Both the position numbers and the translations under genes were made by a program. A stretch of DNA of 30,681 bases. Source: UBA10133 sp964528565. Lineage in GTDB: Bacteria > Patescibacteriota > Microgenomatia > UBA1400 > MFAQ01. The notes beneath the pieces were generated by a model. It ran no database searches. It was not told where the DNA came from and saw only the letters and a program-made list of their open reading frames with translations. Shown one piece after another: positions 6,003 through 14,150 of the stretch (position 1 is its first letter; every line of letters starts with the position of its first letter). The DNA lies in contig CAZGSP010000069.1 of NCBI GenBank assembly GCA_964528565.1, positions 1 through 30,681 on the forward strand, in the 5' to 3' direction.

Positions 6003-8660
6003 ATGTTTTCTTTTCTAGACCCAATTCTAAATCCAAACAAAATCGAGATCGACAAGATCAAAAAAATTGTTAGCTCCATTAACTCTCTGGAGGACTGGGC
6101 GAAGGATCTGAAGGATGATGATTTCAAGCCGGAGATAGCTCAGATAAAAGAGGAGCTGAAGGGAGAAAAAACCCTTGATGATGTCTTGCCTCAGGTGTTC
6201 GCACTCACTCGCGAAGCCGCCATGAGAACCATCGGTCAGCGTCCTTTTGATGTTCAGCTTATGGCCGGTATCGCCTTTCATCAGGGGAGAGTGGCCGAGC
6301 AAAGGACCGGAGAAGGAAAAACGTTATCGGCCGTACCGGCTCTGGTTCTTAACGCTCTTACCGGGGAAGGCGCACACCTCGTCACCGTCAACGATTATCT
6401 GGCGAGACTCCATGCCGGCTGGATGGGTCAAATTTACGATTTTCTTGGTCTCACCGTCGGCTGTATTTACTCCGGTCAGGGGGATCAGCCGGCAGTCAAG
6501 TACGACCGGGATTATGTAGATTCTTCACACTCCGATCACCGGCTTCATCATCTCAAACCGGTCTCGAGGACCGAAGCATACGCCTGCGATATTACTTATG
6601 GCACAAACAACGAATTTGGTTTTGACTACCTCCGTGACAACATGGCCAAGTCTCCCGAACAGCTTGTACAGCGCCCTCATCACTTCGCTATTGTCGACGA
6701 AGTCGACTCCATCCTTATCGACGAGGCGCGTACCCCCCTCATTATTTCCGCTCCGGACTCCGAGGCCACCGACCAATATGTCCGCTTTTCGGAGCTGATC
6801 CGAGGACTTTCTGCCGATACCGATTTTGAGGTGGACGAAAAACAAAGAACCGCCAATCTCACGGATCATGGTCTAAGAAAGCTGGAGAAAATCTTAAATG
6901 TGGAAAATCTTTATCAGCAAGATTATCAGTCGCTTCATCATCTGGAACAAGCTCTCAAAGCCCAAACACTTTTTATCAAAGATAGAGATTATGTCGTTAA
7001 GGATGATCAGGTGATTATTGTCGATGATCACACCGGCCGCCTTATGTTTGGCCGTCGCTACTCGGATGGCTTGCACCAGGCCATCGAAGCCAAGGAAGGA
7101 GTCAAGATCCAGCAAGAGAGTCGGACCATGGCGACAATTTCTTTACAAAACTACTTCAGGCTTTACAAGAAGCTTTCCGGCATGACCGGTACGGCGGCGA
7201 CGGAGGCCGAGGAATTCAAAAAGATATACAACTTGGACGTCTTGATCATCCCGACCAACAAACCCAATGTCCGTGAAGACTACTCCGACATTATTTACAA
7301 AACTCAGCGGGCCAAGTACGGTGCGTTGGTCGCCGAAATTCAGGAGCTTCATGCCAAAGGCCAACCGGTTCTCATTGGTACCAAGTCCATCGAGCAAAAC
7401 GATGTTGTCGGCCAGTATCTCAAGAAGAAACATATTGCCCACCAAGTCTTAAATGCCAAAAACCACGAAAACGAAGCTCTGATCATCTCGGAAGCCGGTC
7501 GCCTCGGCGCCGTTACGGTAGCCACCAACATCGCCGGTCGAGGTGTCGATATTATGCTCGGAGGAGATCCACAGGGGAGAGATCCCAAGGAGTGGAATAA
7601 GGAAGCCGATAAAGTCAAAGAAATGGGTGGTCTGCACATCATTGGTGCCGTTCGTCACGAAAGCCGTCGCATTGATAATCAGCTCAGAGGCCGCGCCGGT
7701 CGTCAGGGAGATCCCGGATCTACCCGTTTCTATATCTCTCTCGAAGACGATATCATGCGCATCTTTGGCGGTGAGCAGGTCAGTAAACTCATGGACTTTC
7801 TCAAAGTTCCCGACGATCAACCTCTGGAAGCCGGCATGGTGACGAGAGCTATCGAGACGGCGCAGACCAAAGTCGAGTCCTTCTATTTTGATCAGCGAAA
7901 ACATCTGGTGGACTACGACGACGTAATGAACAAACAGCGTCAAATTTTTTATGCCAGACGCCACAGTCTCTTGACCGGGGGACCGGAAGCCGTCACTGCC
8001 CAGGTCGATCAGGCTCTGGAAAAAGAAATCGATTATCTCTCAAACATATACGCCGCCTCCGGCATCAACAAGACCGAAGCGGACCAAATAGGTAAAGACT
8101 TTCAAAGTATTTTGCCTCTGGATCCCCGTTCGGCCGACTCACTCGAAAAAAATCTTTCGGGAAAAACCGGAGAAGAAGTCAAAGAGATGCTCTGGAAAAT
8201 TATTCTTCAAGCCAGATCCGCCCAAAAAGACCATTTCGGGAAAGAGGTTCTGCCTCAGGTAGAGCGATACGTCCTATTGGAAACCTACGACGAACTGTGG
8301 ATGAATCACCTGGATGCCATCGACAATCTTCGTGACGGTATCGGCCTTCGAGGCTATGCCCAAAAAGATCCTTTGGTGGAGTACAAACAGGAATCTTTCT
8401 CCATGTTCGAAAGTTTACTCTCCCGGATCGACTCCACCGTCGCCCACCGCATTTTTAGAGTCCAGATCAATGTTCCTCAGCCTGTCCGGCGCCGGTCTAT
8501 CGAAAGATCTTCGGCCAACTCTTCTCCGGATTCGTTATTGCCGGGAGGTACTCCCGCTCAGACTTCGATAAAAAATACCTCCAAGCTTGGCCGCAACGAT
8601 CCATGTTGGTGCGGCAGTGGCAAAAAATGGAAAAACTGCCACTACCCCAAACTGGGTTAA
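6003..8660 (+). CDS. secA: protein translocase ATPase SecA
   Basis: An 885-residue motor ATPase that drives unfolded preproteins through SecYEG. Walker A is in RTGEGKT (Gly103-Thr107), followed by VTVNDYLARLHAGWMG; Walker B is Asp232-Glu-Val-Asp235 with IDEARTPLIIS. The second nucleotide-binding fold has TNIAGRGVDIMLGG and the HESRRIDNQLRGRAGRQGDPGS signature. The scaffold and wing domains follow (VDYDDVMNKQRQ; ETYDELWMNHLDAIDNLRDGI). The C-terminus carries a zinc-binding SEC-C motif with Cys868, Cys870, Cys879 and His880. Length is normal; a short His-rich insert is visible at HSDHRLHHLKPV. The start at 6003 (MFSFLDPIL) fits the family and its -10 motif. It supplies export for the many secreted proteins in this window. 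Confidence 0.97.
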   Translation: MFSFLDPILNPNKIEIDKIKKIVSSINSLEDWAKDLKDDDFKPEIAQIKEELKGEKTLDDVLPQVFALTREAAMRTIGQRPFDVQLMAGIAFHQGRVAEQRTGEGKTLSAVPALVLNALTGEGAHLVTVNDYLARLHAGWMGQIYDFLGLTVGCIYSGQGDQPAVKYDRDYVDSSHSDHRLHHLKPVSRTEAYACDITYGTNNEFGFDYLRDNMAKSPEQLVQRPHHFAIVDEVDSILIDEARTPLIISAPDSEATDQYVRFSELIRGLSADTDFEVDEKQRTANLTDHGLRKLEKILNVENLYQQDYQSLHHLEQALKAQTLFIKDRDYVVKDDQVIIVDDHTGRLMFGRRYSDGLHQAIEAKEGVKIQQESRTMATISLQNYFRLYKKLSGMTGTAATEAEEFKKIYNLDVLIIPTNKPNVREDYSDIIYKTQRAKYGALVAEIQELHAKGQPVLIGTKSIEQNDVVGQYLKKKHIAHQVLNAKNHENEALIISEAGRLGAVTVATNIAGRGVDIMLGGDPQGRDPKEWNKEADKVKEMGGLHIIGAVRHESRRIDNQLRGRAGRQGDPGSTRFYISLEDDIMRIFGGEQVSKLMDFLKVPDDQPLEAGMVTRAIETAQTKVESFYFDQRKHLVDYDDVMNKQRQIFYARRHSLLTGGPEAVTAQVDQALEKEIDYLSNIYAASGINKTEADQIGKDFQSILPLDPRSADSLEKNLSGKTGEEVKEMLWKIILQARSAQKDHFGKEVLPQVERYVLLETYDELWMNHLDAIDNLRDGIGLRGYAQKDPLVEYKQESFSMFESLLSRIDSTVAHRIFRVQINVPQPVRRRSIERSSANSSPDSLLPGGTPAQTSIKNTSKLGRNDPCWCGSGKKWKNCHYPKLG

Positions 8661-8670
8661 AAGGTTCTAG

Positions 8671-8685
8671 TATACTTTTTTATAT
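8671..8685 (+). promoter_or_regulatory. -10 motif of the 8686 gene
   Basis: TATACT (8671-8676) ends 9 nt before the ATG at 8686, in the 25-nt gap after secA. No clear -35 box or Shine-Dalgarno site is seen. Confidence 0.5.
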
Positions 8686-8886
8686 ATGAGAAAAATAATT
8701 TGGATCGTTCTGATTCTGATCGCTTTACTTTGGTTAGCCATCGCGAATTTCTGGACCGGTTCAAAAGATACCCGGAAAAACTTTGACTTCCCGGAAGCCA
8801 CTCCCACCCTCACGACCTATCCTACCGAGGCTCCTTTGGCGTCTCCGTCTGCCACTACTTCGGCAGAACTCAATCTCAACTATTAG
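8686..8886 (+). CDS. small membrane-anchored protein, unrecognised
   Basis: A 66-residue protein with one N-terminal helix (IIWIVLILIALLWLAIANFW) after the short MRK start, then about 40 residues rich in Pro, Thr, Ser and Ala (EATPTLTTYPTEAPLASPS). The architecture suggests a signal anchor with a short disordered segment outside the membrane. No family is recognised. It has its own -10 motif, and a further -10 precedes the protease downstream, so the two may be transcribed together or separately. Confidence 0.6.
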   Translation: MRKIIWIVLILIALLWLAIANFWTGSKDTRKNFDFPEATPTLTTYPTEAPLASPSATTSAELNLNY

Positions 8887-8904
8887 AGACACCCTTTCCT
8901 GAAG

Positions 8905-8916
8905 TATACTGAATGT
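8905..8916 (+). promoter_or_regulatory. -10 motif of the HtrA-like protease gene
   Basis: TATACT (8905-8910) ends 6 nt before the ATG at 8917. There is no Shine-Dalgarno site. Confidence 0.5.
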
Positions 8917-10815
8917 ATGAGTCCGAAAAAGGGATTGATTGGTTTATTTGTCCTGACTTTTTTTCTTTCCACCATAGGCCTGGCCCTCTTGGTTCTGGAT
9001 GACCAAAAAGATTTATCAAGCCGTGCCGACCTGGGTCTTATTAGTAATCTTCAGCCCGCTCTGCCGGAAGGCAATTTTATCGAGAATAATCCCGTTTGGG
9101 ATGGCCGGTCTCAGAGTATCCCCGCGAAGATCACCTACAATCCCTCCGTCTGGCTTCCGCCCCAAAGCGACGCCCCTCTCTTTTATCATCAAAATCAGTT
9201 GGTCACGGTTAGAGTGACCTCGGAAAGTCTCGACTCCGTCAAGTTGGCCAAAGTTCTGGGACCGGACTTTACCACCCCCAAGCCCATTCCCGGTTTAATG
9301 TCCGAGGTCGAAGGGTGGTCTCTGAAAAGTTTTTCTTATAAATTTTTTGGCGCCGAAAAAATAGTTGATCTCTGGACAAATTCGGAGGGGATCACCCTTT
9401 TGGCGGTTATGCCTGACCTCACTAACCGGAGGGATGTCGAAGATCTTGTTTCTCAAGTCGTTTCCCTGGTGGATGTACCGGAAGTCAAAGGCGCCTCCAC
9501 TCCGGACGACTCGGCCCGGCTCGCGGCGGCGGTTCGCCCATCCGTGGTGATGATCTTAAATAATTATTGTGCTCAAGCCAGGCTGGATGCGGCTGTATAT
9601 CCTTTTTGTCTGGCTCAGTCGGGGAGCGGATTCTTCGTCAACAAGGATGGCTATATCGCTACCAACGGTCACGTCGTCAGCAATCTTCCGGAGACAGCTC
9701 TTTTTTATGGAGTGACCACGGGAGGGCTCGACAATTTATTGATCGACTCTCTTCAGGCATACTTCACCGTTCTTACCGGTGCTCCGGTCGACCGAGCGGT
9801 TCTTGAAGCGAAAATAAAAGAAGCCCATGCCAGTAAAGAAACTATTTATCAGATGGCCGCTTTGATAGGGGATATGTACAAGAAAAATTTCATCAAACTC
9901 GAGTCTCCCATTAATCATTATTATGTTCAGCTCGGTAATACTCCCATCCAATTATCCAAAACCGGTGTGAACACCGGCCCCGATATCGTCCCCGCCACCT
10001 TCATCGCCGCCGACTATGCCGATCCGGATCCGGTACTTGGGTTTACCACTTCGGACGTCGCGCTACTCAAAATAAACGGGACCAACTTCCCGGCTCTTCC
10101 CTTGGGGAACATCAAAGATGTTGGTGTCGGTTCCGGAGTCTTGCTCGTGGGTTTCCCCGGCGTGGCAATGGGGAGCAACAGTCTGCTGCTCGATACTTCG
10201 GCGAATGCCGAGCCAACTTTCACCAAAGGCGTCGTCAGTGCTTTCAAACAAGCCAAAGGCAACAAAAAAAATCTGATCCAAACCGACGCCTCCATCAATC
10301 ATGGCAATAGTGGCGGACCGGCAGTTTCGTCGGAAGGAAAGGTGGTGGGGTTGGCCACTTACGGCCTGACTCCCGAAGAGGGTGGCGGAAATTATAATTT
10401 TCTCCGGGACATTGCCGACTTAAAAGAGCTGATGGTCAAAAATAATGTCACCGAAGAAATCGGCGACACATACAATATCTGGAAAAGTGGTCTGAATAAC
10501 TACTGGCTTTCTTACTTCAAGTACGCCAATGATGATTTTGAAAAAGTCTCCACGGTCTATCCGGAGCATCCTACGGCAAAGCAATATATTGGTGAAACCG
10601 GCTCAAAGCTCGGCACCGTCGAGGACAAGACGCCAAAGTTAACCAGAACTCAAAGAAAACTTTATATCAATCTGTCGGGCGGGACGATGACCTTCTCTGT
10701 CTTGATGATTATTGTCTTGGGTATTAGTAATTACATCGACTCCAAAAGAAGGCGGGCTCCGGTGATCCTCCCTCCCAGGGGACCTCTTTCCTCTCAACCG
10801 ATTCAAACTTTTTAA
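8917..10815 (+). CDS. HtrA-like trypsin-fold membrane serine protease
   Basis: A 632-residue protein with an N-terminal membrane helix (LIGLFVLTFFLSTIGLALLVL) and a second helix near the C-terminus (TMTFSVLMIIVLGISNYI). The protease domain lies between them, outside the membrane. The catalytic triad is His252 (TNGHVV), Asp380 (SDVALLKI) and Ser465 (GNSGGP). About 100 residues separate the His and Asp motifs beyond what HtrA proteases usually have, including a helical segment (LEAKIKEAHASKETIYQMA). No PDZ domain follows; instead there is a helical stretch (NYWLSYFKYANDDFEKV) resembling a TPR-like unit before the second helix. An N-terminal domain of about 170 residues precedes the protease. 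The likely role is envelope protein quality control or processing; substrates are unknown. Confidence 0.85.
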   Translation: MSPKKGLIGLFVLTFFLSTIGLALLVLDDQKDLSSRADLGLISNLQPALPEGNFIENNPVWDGRSQSIPAKITYNPSVWLPPQSDAPLFYHQNQLVTVRVTSESLDSVKLAKVLGPDFTTPKPIPGLMSEVEGWSLKSFSYKFFGAEKIVDLWTNSEGITLLAVMPDLTNRRDVEDLVSQVVSLVDVPEVKGASTPDDSARLAAAVRPSVVMILNNYCAQARLDAAVYPFCLAQSGSGFFVNKDGYIATNGHVVSNLPETALFYGVTTGGLDNLLIDSLQAYFTVLTGAPVDRAVLEAKIKEAHASKETIYQMAALIGDMYKKNFIKLESPINHYYVQLGNTPIQLSKTGVNTGPDIVPATFIAADYADPDPVLGFTTSDVALLKINGTNFPALPLGNIKDVGVGSGVLLVGFPGVAMGSNSLLLDTSANAEPTFTKGVVSAFKQAKGNKKNLIQTDASINHGNSGGPAVSSEGKVVGLATYGLTPEEGGGNYNFLRDIADLKELMVKNNVTEEIGDTYNIWKSGLNNYWLSYFKYANDDFEKVSTVYPEHPTAKQYIGETGSKLGTVEDKTPKLTRTQRKLYINLSGGTMTFSVLMIIVLGISNYIDSKRRRAPVILPPRGPLSSQPIQTF

Positions 10816-10817
10816 TT

Positions 10818-12020
10818 ATGTCAAAAGTAATCCTCATCTCGGGCGGAAGCGACGGCTTAGGCAAATCGATCGCCACCAAACTCTCCCCCAACCACCAAGT
10901 CGTGATTCTCTCTCACAACCGGGAAAAGTTGGAAGCGGTCTCCAAAGAAATCAACTGTGATTTTGTCGAGGCCGAGATTACCGATTATTCTTCCGTAAAC
11001 ACGGCGGTGGAAAAAGTCCTGGGCAAGTACCAAAAAATAGACGTCTTGATCAATAACGCCGGAATTTGGACCGAAGGTAAGCTGGAGGACAATGATCCGA
11101 AAAAAATCGAGGAAGTAATTCGGGTAAATACTCTGGGAACCATCTATCTGACCAGGGCGGTCTTACCTGAGATGAAGTCGGCAAAAACCGGCCGGATCAT
11201 CAACATCATCTCCCAAGACGGACTTCACGCCAAAAATATCCGGAGTGTCTACTCGGCCTCCAAATGGGCTATTACCGGCTTTACCAAATGTCTGCAAGTC
11301 GAGCTGTCGGGAGACCATATCGGCGTCACCGGTATTTATCCCGGGCTTTTGAAAACCGGTCTTTTTGAAAAACAAGGGGCAGTCAGGGACTTAAACCACG
11401 CTCTGGACCCCGGTGAGATCGCTTCTGTTATAGAATATGTTATAAACTTATCTTCGGATACTCTTTTTCCGGACATCGGCATTAAAAATATCAATAACCC
11501 AACAAATATGGACGACAGCGGTTCACCTCAAATAACTCTGGATATTAATCCGGACATGATCACTCCCCAAACAGGAGTCCCTCAAGCCCCCCAGCCTCTT
11601 TCTGCGCCTTCCACCGTTCCAAGTACCATTGATATCACTCCCGGAGTCTCCGGTGCGGAAGATACCCATCCCTCAAAGATCGAAGATATTACTCCACACG
11701 ACTCCGGCTCTTCTTCGTACGTTACGCCTGCCCCCGTTTCTCCTCCGGAGGTCGAGCCTCTTACTCCGGAACCGGCGGCCGCTACTCCGGGGACCATCGA
11801 TATTACCCCCGGCGGCACACATCTTGTCGATGTAGTCCCTCAATCGGCTCCTGCAATTCCCACGGAAACTTTACCGGCTACTCCACCGATGACTCCACCT
11901 ACTCTTTCGGCGACTCCACCTACTCCTTCGGCGACTCCATCTATTCAAGTGGAGCTACCTCCGTCATCCCCCGCAAACCCTCTGTCTGAAGACCCGGATA
12001 CCGTCAGGCTAAATAAATAG
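10818..12020 (+). CDS. short-chain dehydrogenase/reductase with long disordered Pro/Thr-rich tail
   Basis: A 400-residue protein. Residues 1 to about 230 form a classical SDR: nucleotide-binding SGGSDGLG (8-15), NNAG, Ser132, and the catalytic pair Tyr145 and Lys149 (YSASK). The NAD(P)-dependent oxidoreductase activity is expected; the substrate is unknown. Residues from about 235 on are low-complexity, rich in Pro, Thr, Ser and acidic residues, with a repeated TIDITPG phrase and a 21-bp tandem repeat. SDRs normally end near residue 250, so this is an unusual fusion. There is no signal peptide, so the tail would be cytoplasmic. The start lies 2 nt after the protease stop with no Shine-Dalgarno site, implying translational coupling in one operon. 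Confidence 0.8.
   Translation: MSKVILISGGSDGLGKSIATKLSPNHQVVILSHNREKLEAVSKEINCDFVEAEITDYSSVNTAVEKVLGKYQKIDVLINNAGIWTEGKLEDNDPKKIEEVIRVNTLGTIYLTRAVLPEMKSAKTGRIINIISQDGLHAKNIRSVYSASKWAITGFTKCLQVELSGDHIGVTGIYPGLLKTGLFEKQGAVRDLNHALDPGEIASVIEYVINLSSDTLFPDIGIKNINNPTNMDDSGSPQITLDINPDMITPQTGVPQAPQPLSAPSTVPSTIDITPGVSGAEDTHPSKIEDITPHDSGSSSYVTPAPVSPPEVEPLTPEPAAATPGTIDITPGGTHLVDVVPQSAPAIPTETLPATPPMTPPTLSATPPTPSATPSIQVELPPSSPANPLSEDPDTVRLNK
11892..11940 (+). repeat. 21-bp tandem repeat within the SDR tail
   Basis: Two copies of a 21-bp unit (11892-11912 and 11913-11933) differ at one base and are followed by a 7-nt partial copy. They encode TPPTLSA, TPPTPSA and TPS. The unit keeps the reading frame, so copy-number changes would only lengthen or shorten the disordered tail. 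Confidence 0.8.
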
Positions 12021-12023
12021 CCA

Positions 12024-12347
12024 ATGGCCAAGGTTATCTGGACTACGCACTTGAGAGAAAGAATCCGGGAGCGTGGTCTAAATCCGGACTGGGTTGATAA
12101 GGCGGTTAGGTTTCCTGACGAAGTTCAGGCAAGCTCCACCACCAATTCCCAAAAACACATCAAGGTAATTCGAGGATATCGGATCACCGCCGCCGTCAAA
12201 CGTCAGGGAGGTGATTGGATCATCACCTCGGCCTGGTGGAATCCAATATACGGCCACCCGGCACTTCGTAAAGATAACCGGTTCTTTCTCGAAAAATGGG
12301 TGGACAGTGCCCTTCGTACTCTGGAAAAACTCCTTACGAAAAAATAA
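12024..12347 (+). CDS. small DUF4258-like protein
   Basis: A 107-residue basic protein starting MAKVIWTTHLRERIRERGL, with V.KAV..PDE, GYRITAAVKRQGGDWIITSAWW and a helical C-terminus. The H-x3-R-x3-RG opening and the later beta pair ending in a Thr/Ser-Ala-Trp strand resemble DUF4258 proteins, which have a RelE/toxin-like small fold. No antitoxin-like partner gene is adjacent, so a toxin role is not supported. The start lies 3 nt after the SDR stop, which suggests operon membership. A small inverted repeat GGCTA/TAGCC (12007-12022) spans the SDR stop. Family call is tentative. Confidence 0.55.
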   Translation: MAKVIWTTHLRERIRERGLNPDWVDKAVRFPDEVQASSTTNSQKHIKVIRGYRITAAVKRQGGDWIITSAWWNPIYGHPALRKDNRFFLEKWVDSALRTLEKLLTKK

Positions 12348-12355
12348 CTAGGGTC

Positions 12356-12712
12356 CTAAATTTCTTCCGTTTCGACGTCCGGCTCGTCGACGGGTAGCTC
12401 TAGAGTGTCAGGTGTCTTACTCTCGAATATTTTGTCGGTTCCCGCCTTTATCTTTAGATATTCTTCGCATCTCAGTCCGGCAAAAACCCCTTCTCTTTGT
12501 TCGTTCGGACACTCGGTGACCAAAGCCATGCCAAAGAAAGTCATACTGATGATCACGAACGAAAAAACAGTCACTCCGGCAATTCGATATTTAAAATAAA
12601 CGTCATCGATCACAATCTGCCCCCACCCTTGCACCATATGATAGAACCACTCCGAAAAAGCGACCAAAAAAATTATTGCAACGATCACCCCAACTGCGAT
12701 AGGCATCTGCAT
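12356..12712 (-). CDS. two-helix membrane protein, unrecognised
   Basis: A 118-residue protein on the minus strand with helices at about 5-20 (IAVGVIVAIIFLVAF) and 44-66 (IAGVTVFSFVIISMTFFGMALV), a short segment with two Cys (Cys68, Cys81) and a strongly acidic C-terminus (LPVDEPDVETEEI). No family is recognised. It is the only minus-strand gene between two plus-strand groups, and its start lies 25 nt from the divergent TPR gene. A minus-strand TATGAT (12732-12727) overlaps the plus-strand -10 of that gene and lies 14 nt from this ATG. Another ATG follows two codons later. Confidence 0.6.
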   Translation of the reverse strand: MQMPIAVGVIVAIIFLVAFSEWFYHMVQGWGQIVIDDVYFKYRIAGVTVFSFVIISMTFFGMALVTECPNEQREGVFAGLRCEEYLKIKAGTDKIFESKTPDTLELPVDEPDVETEEI

Positions 12713-12737
12713 ACTAGTCCCATGTTATCATAGACTC
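12713..12737. promoter_or_regulatory. compact bidirectional promoter with overlapping -10 motifs
   Basis: Only 25 nt separate two divergent genes. The plus-strand TATCAT (12726-12731) ends 6 nt before the ATG at 12738, and the minus-strand TATGAT (12732-12727) covers the same bases, since the string TATCATA is nearly symmetric. One opening site may serve both genes, making their transcription mutually exclusive at any moment. Confidence 0.45.
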
Positions 12738-13448
12738 ATGGACGTCACCATGGAAAAAAGACTGGCTGTCGCAAACGATTTAAGAGAGGCCGAAAAATAC
12801 GGTGAGTCGGCGAAGGCCTATACGGAGTGCCTCATAGACCTCGTCCGCTCCGATGATCCGGTGGGTCTTATCCATTGTCTCGGGGGTCAAAGTCTTATTT
12901 ACAAAAATCTCCTGACGACAATTGACAGTCCCGTCTACCACTATTTTGTTGTCTCTTTCGCCAAAGAAGCTCTGGAAATCGCCGAAGCCCACAAAGAAAA
13001 ATTGGACGGCCGGACCATCTCCATCGCTTACAGCGTTTATGGAGATGCTCTTCTTACCAATGGGGAAACGGGAGAAGCCTTACCATATTTTGAAAAATCT
13101 CTGGCCGTATCTACGGCGGAAGCTCCCGAAAAAGGCCGGCTCAAAGCGCACATCGGAGGCATTCAATATTTGTTGGGCGAAAAGCAAAAAGGTATCGCTA
13201 CGATCAACGAAGCCCTGGCCGACATCCGTACCGGGGACATGAAAAGCTCTATCATCCGCACCTGGGAGACAGGGGCGCTCAATGGTTTGGCCAAGATCTA
13301 TGCCCTCGAGGGTAAAAAGGATATGGCTTTGGACCATGCGGATCAGTCTCTGAAAATTTCCGTTTATCACAATCTTCCCATCAGGAAACGTCAAGCGGAA
13401 AAAATCATCGAAAAGATCAACTTCGGCCTCACCGATTTTTCGATATAA
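12738..13448 (+). CDS. TPR-like repeat protein
   Basis: A 236-residue soluble, fully helical protein. Repeat-like helical pairs are visible: LREAEKYGESAKAYTECL at the start, DALLTNGETGEALPYFEKSL in the middle, GGIQYLLGEKQKGIATINEA, and ALNGLAKIYALEGKKDMALDHADQSL near the end. These match the alternating small/large pattern of tetratricopeptide repeats, which mediate protein binding. No enzyme motif or export signal is seen. The partner is unknown. TATCAT 6 nt upstream supports the ATG at 12738; a second Met lies at codon 5 with no better signal. The cyclophilin gene follows after 9 nt with its own -10 overlapping the stop. Confidence 0.7.
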   Translation: MDVTMEKRLAVANDLREAEKYGESAKAYTECLIDLVRSDDPVGLIHCLGGQSLIYKNLLTTIDSPVYHYFVVSFAKEALEIAEAHKEKLDGRTISIAYSVYGDALLTNGETGEALPYFEKSLAVSTAEAPEKGRLKAHIGGIQYLLGEKQKGIATINEALADIRTGDMKSSIIRTWETGALNGLAKIYALEGKKDMALDHADQSLKISVYHNLPIRKRQAEKIIEKINFGLTDFSI

Positions 13449-13457
13449 TAAGTCACT
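13444..13457 (+). promoter_or_regulatory. -10 motif of the cyclophilin gene
   Basis: TATAAT (13444-13449) overlaps the stop codon of the TPR gene and ends 8 nt before the ATG at 13458. No Shine-Dalgarno site is seen. Confidence 0.5.
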
Positions 13458-14150
13458 ATGAAGAAACTAATTCCACTTTTATTATTGTCGCTATTTCTTT
13501 CCGGCTGCCAATTAAATCCATGGGCCAAACCGGCACCGACCTCCATTCAATTATCGGATCCCAAAATATCCATCGTTACTCCGTCACCAACCATTATTAA
13601 TACTCCAATGCTAACCCCAACACCTATGCCCCAAAAAATCGTCGCCACCCTTCACACCTCCGTCGGAGACATGAAAATTAATTTATTTCCGGACAAAGCA
13701 CCCAACACCGTCGCCAATTTTATCGGCCTGGCAAAAGGTACCAAAGATTGGACAGATCCCAAAACCGGTAAATTGGTCAGTGGAAAACCACTCTATCAAA
13801 ATGTTATTTTTCACCGGGTTATTGAGGATTTTATGATCCAGGGAGGAGATCCTCTCGGTACCGGTAGGGGAGGGCCCGGATACACTTTTGCCGACGAACC
13901 CGTCACGGACGAATATCTAAGAGGCACTCTGGCTATGGCCAATGCCGGTAAGAATACGAATGGCAGTCAATTCTTTATCGTCCATCAAGATTATCCCTTG
14001 CCCAAACTCTATACCATCTTCGGTCGTATCGATGCCTCCGACTCGGCTAGTCTTGCGGTACTGGATAAAATAGCTACCACTCCGATATCGACCGACGACA
14101 AGCCGGCGACGGACATCACCATAAGTAGCATCGACATCGTCGAAAAGTAA
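13458..14150 (+). CDS. cyclophilin-type peptidyl-prolyl isomerase, lipoprotein
   Basis: A 230-residue protein with a lipoprotein signal peptide ending in the lipobox LSGC (Cys17), so it is anchored on the outer face of the membrane. A Pro/Thr-rich linker (to about residue 60, TPTPMPQK) leads to a cyclophilin domain: FPDKAPNTVANFIGLAKG, the catalytic-site arginine in VIFHRVIEDFMIQGGDP, then GTLAMANAGKNTNGSQFFI. It catalyses cis-trans isomerisation of prolyl bonds, helping exported proteins fold. Many exported proteins in this window are very Pro-rich. The stop overlaps the endonuclease IV start by one base (TAATG), so the two are co-translated. Confidence 0.92.
   Translation: MKKLIPLLLLSLFLSGCQLNPWAKPAPTSIQLSDPKISIVTPSPTIINTPMLTPTPMPQKIVATLHTSVGDMKINLFPDKAPNTVANFIGLAKGTKDWTDPKTGKLVSGKPLYQNVIFHRVIEDFMIQGGDPLGTGRGGPGYTFADEPVTDEYLRGTLAMANAGKNTNGSQFFIVHQDYPLPKLYTIFGRIDASDSASLAVLDKIATTPISTDDKPATDITISSIDIVEK

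Noticed and set aside
7449..7964. A 171-codon minus-strand open frame opposite secA
   Set aside because: It lies fully within secA, with no promoter, Shine-Dalgarno site or domain.
12024..12347. Toxin of a toxin-antitoxin pair
   Set aside because: The protein resembles the small DUF4258 fold, but no antitoxin gene is adjacent; neighbours are an SDR and a membrane protein.
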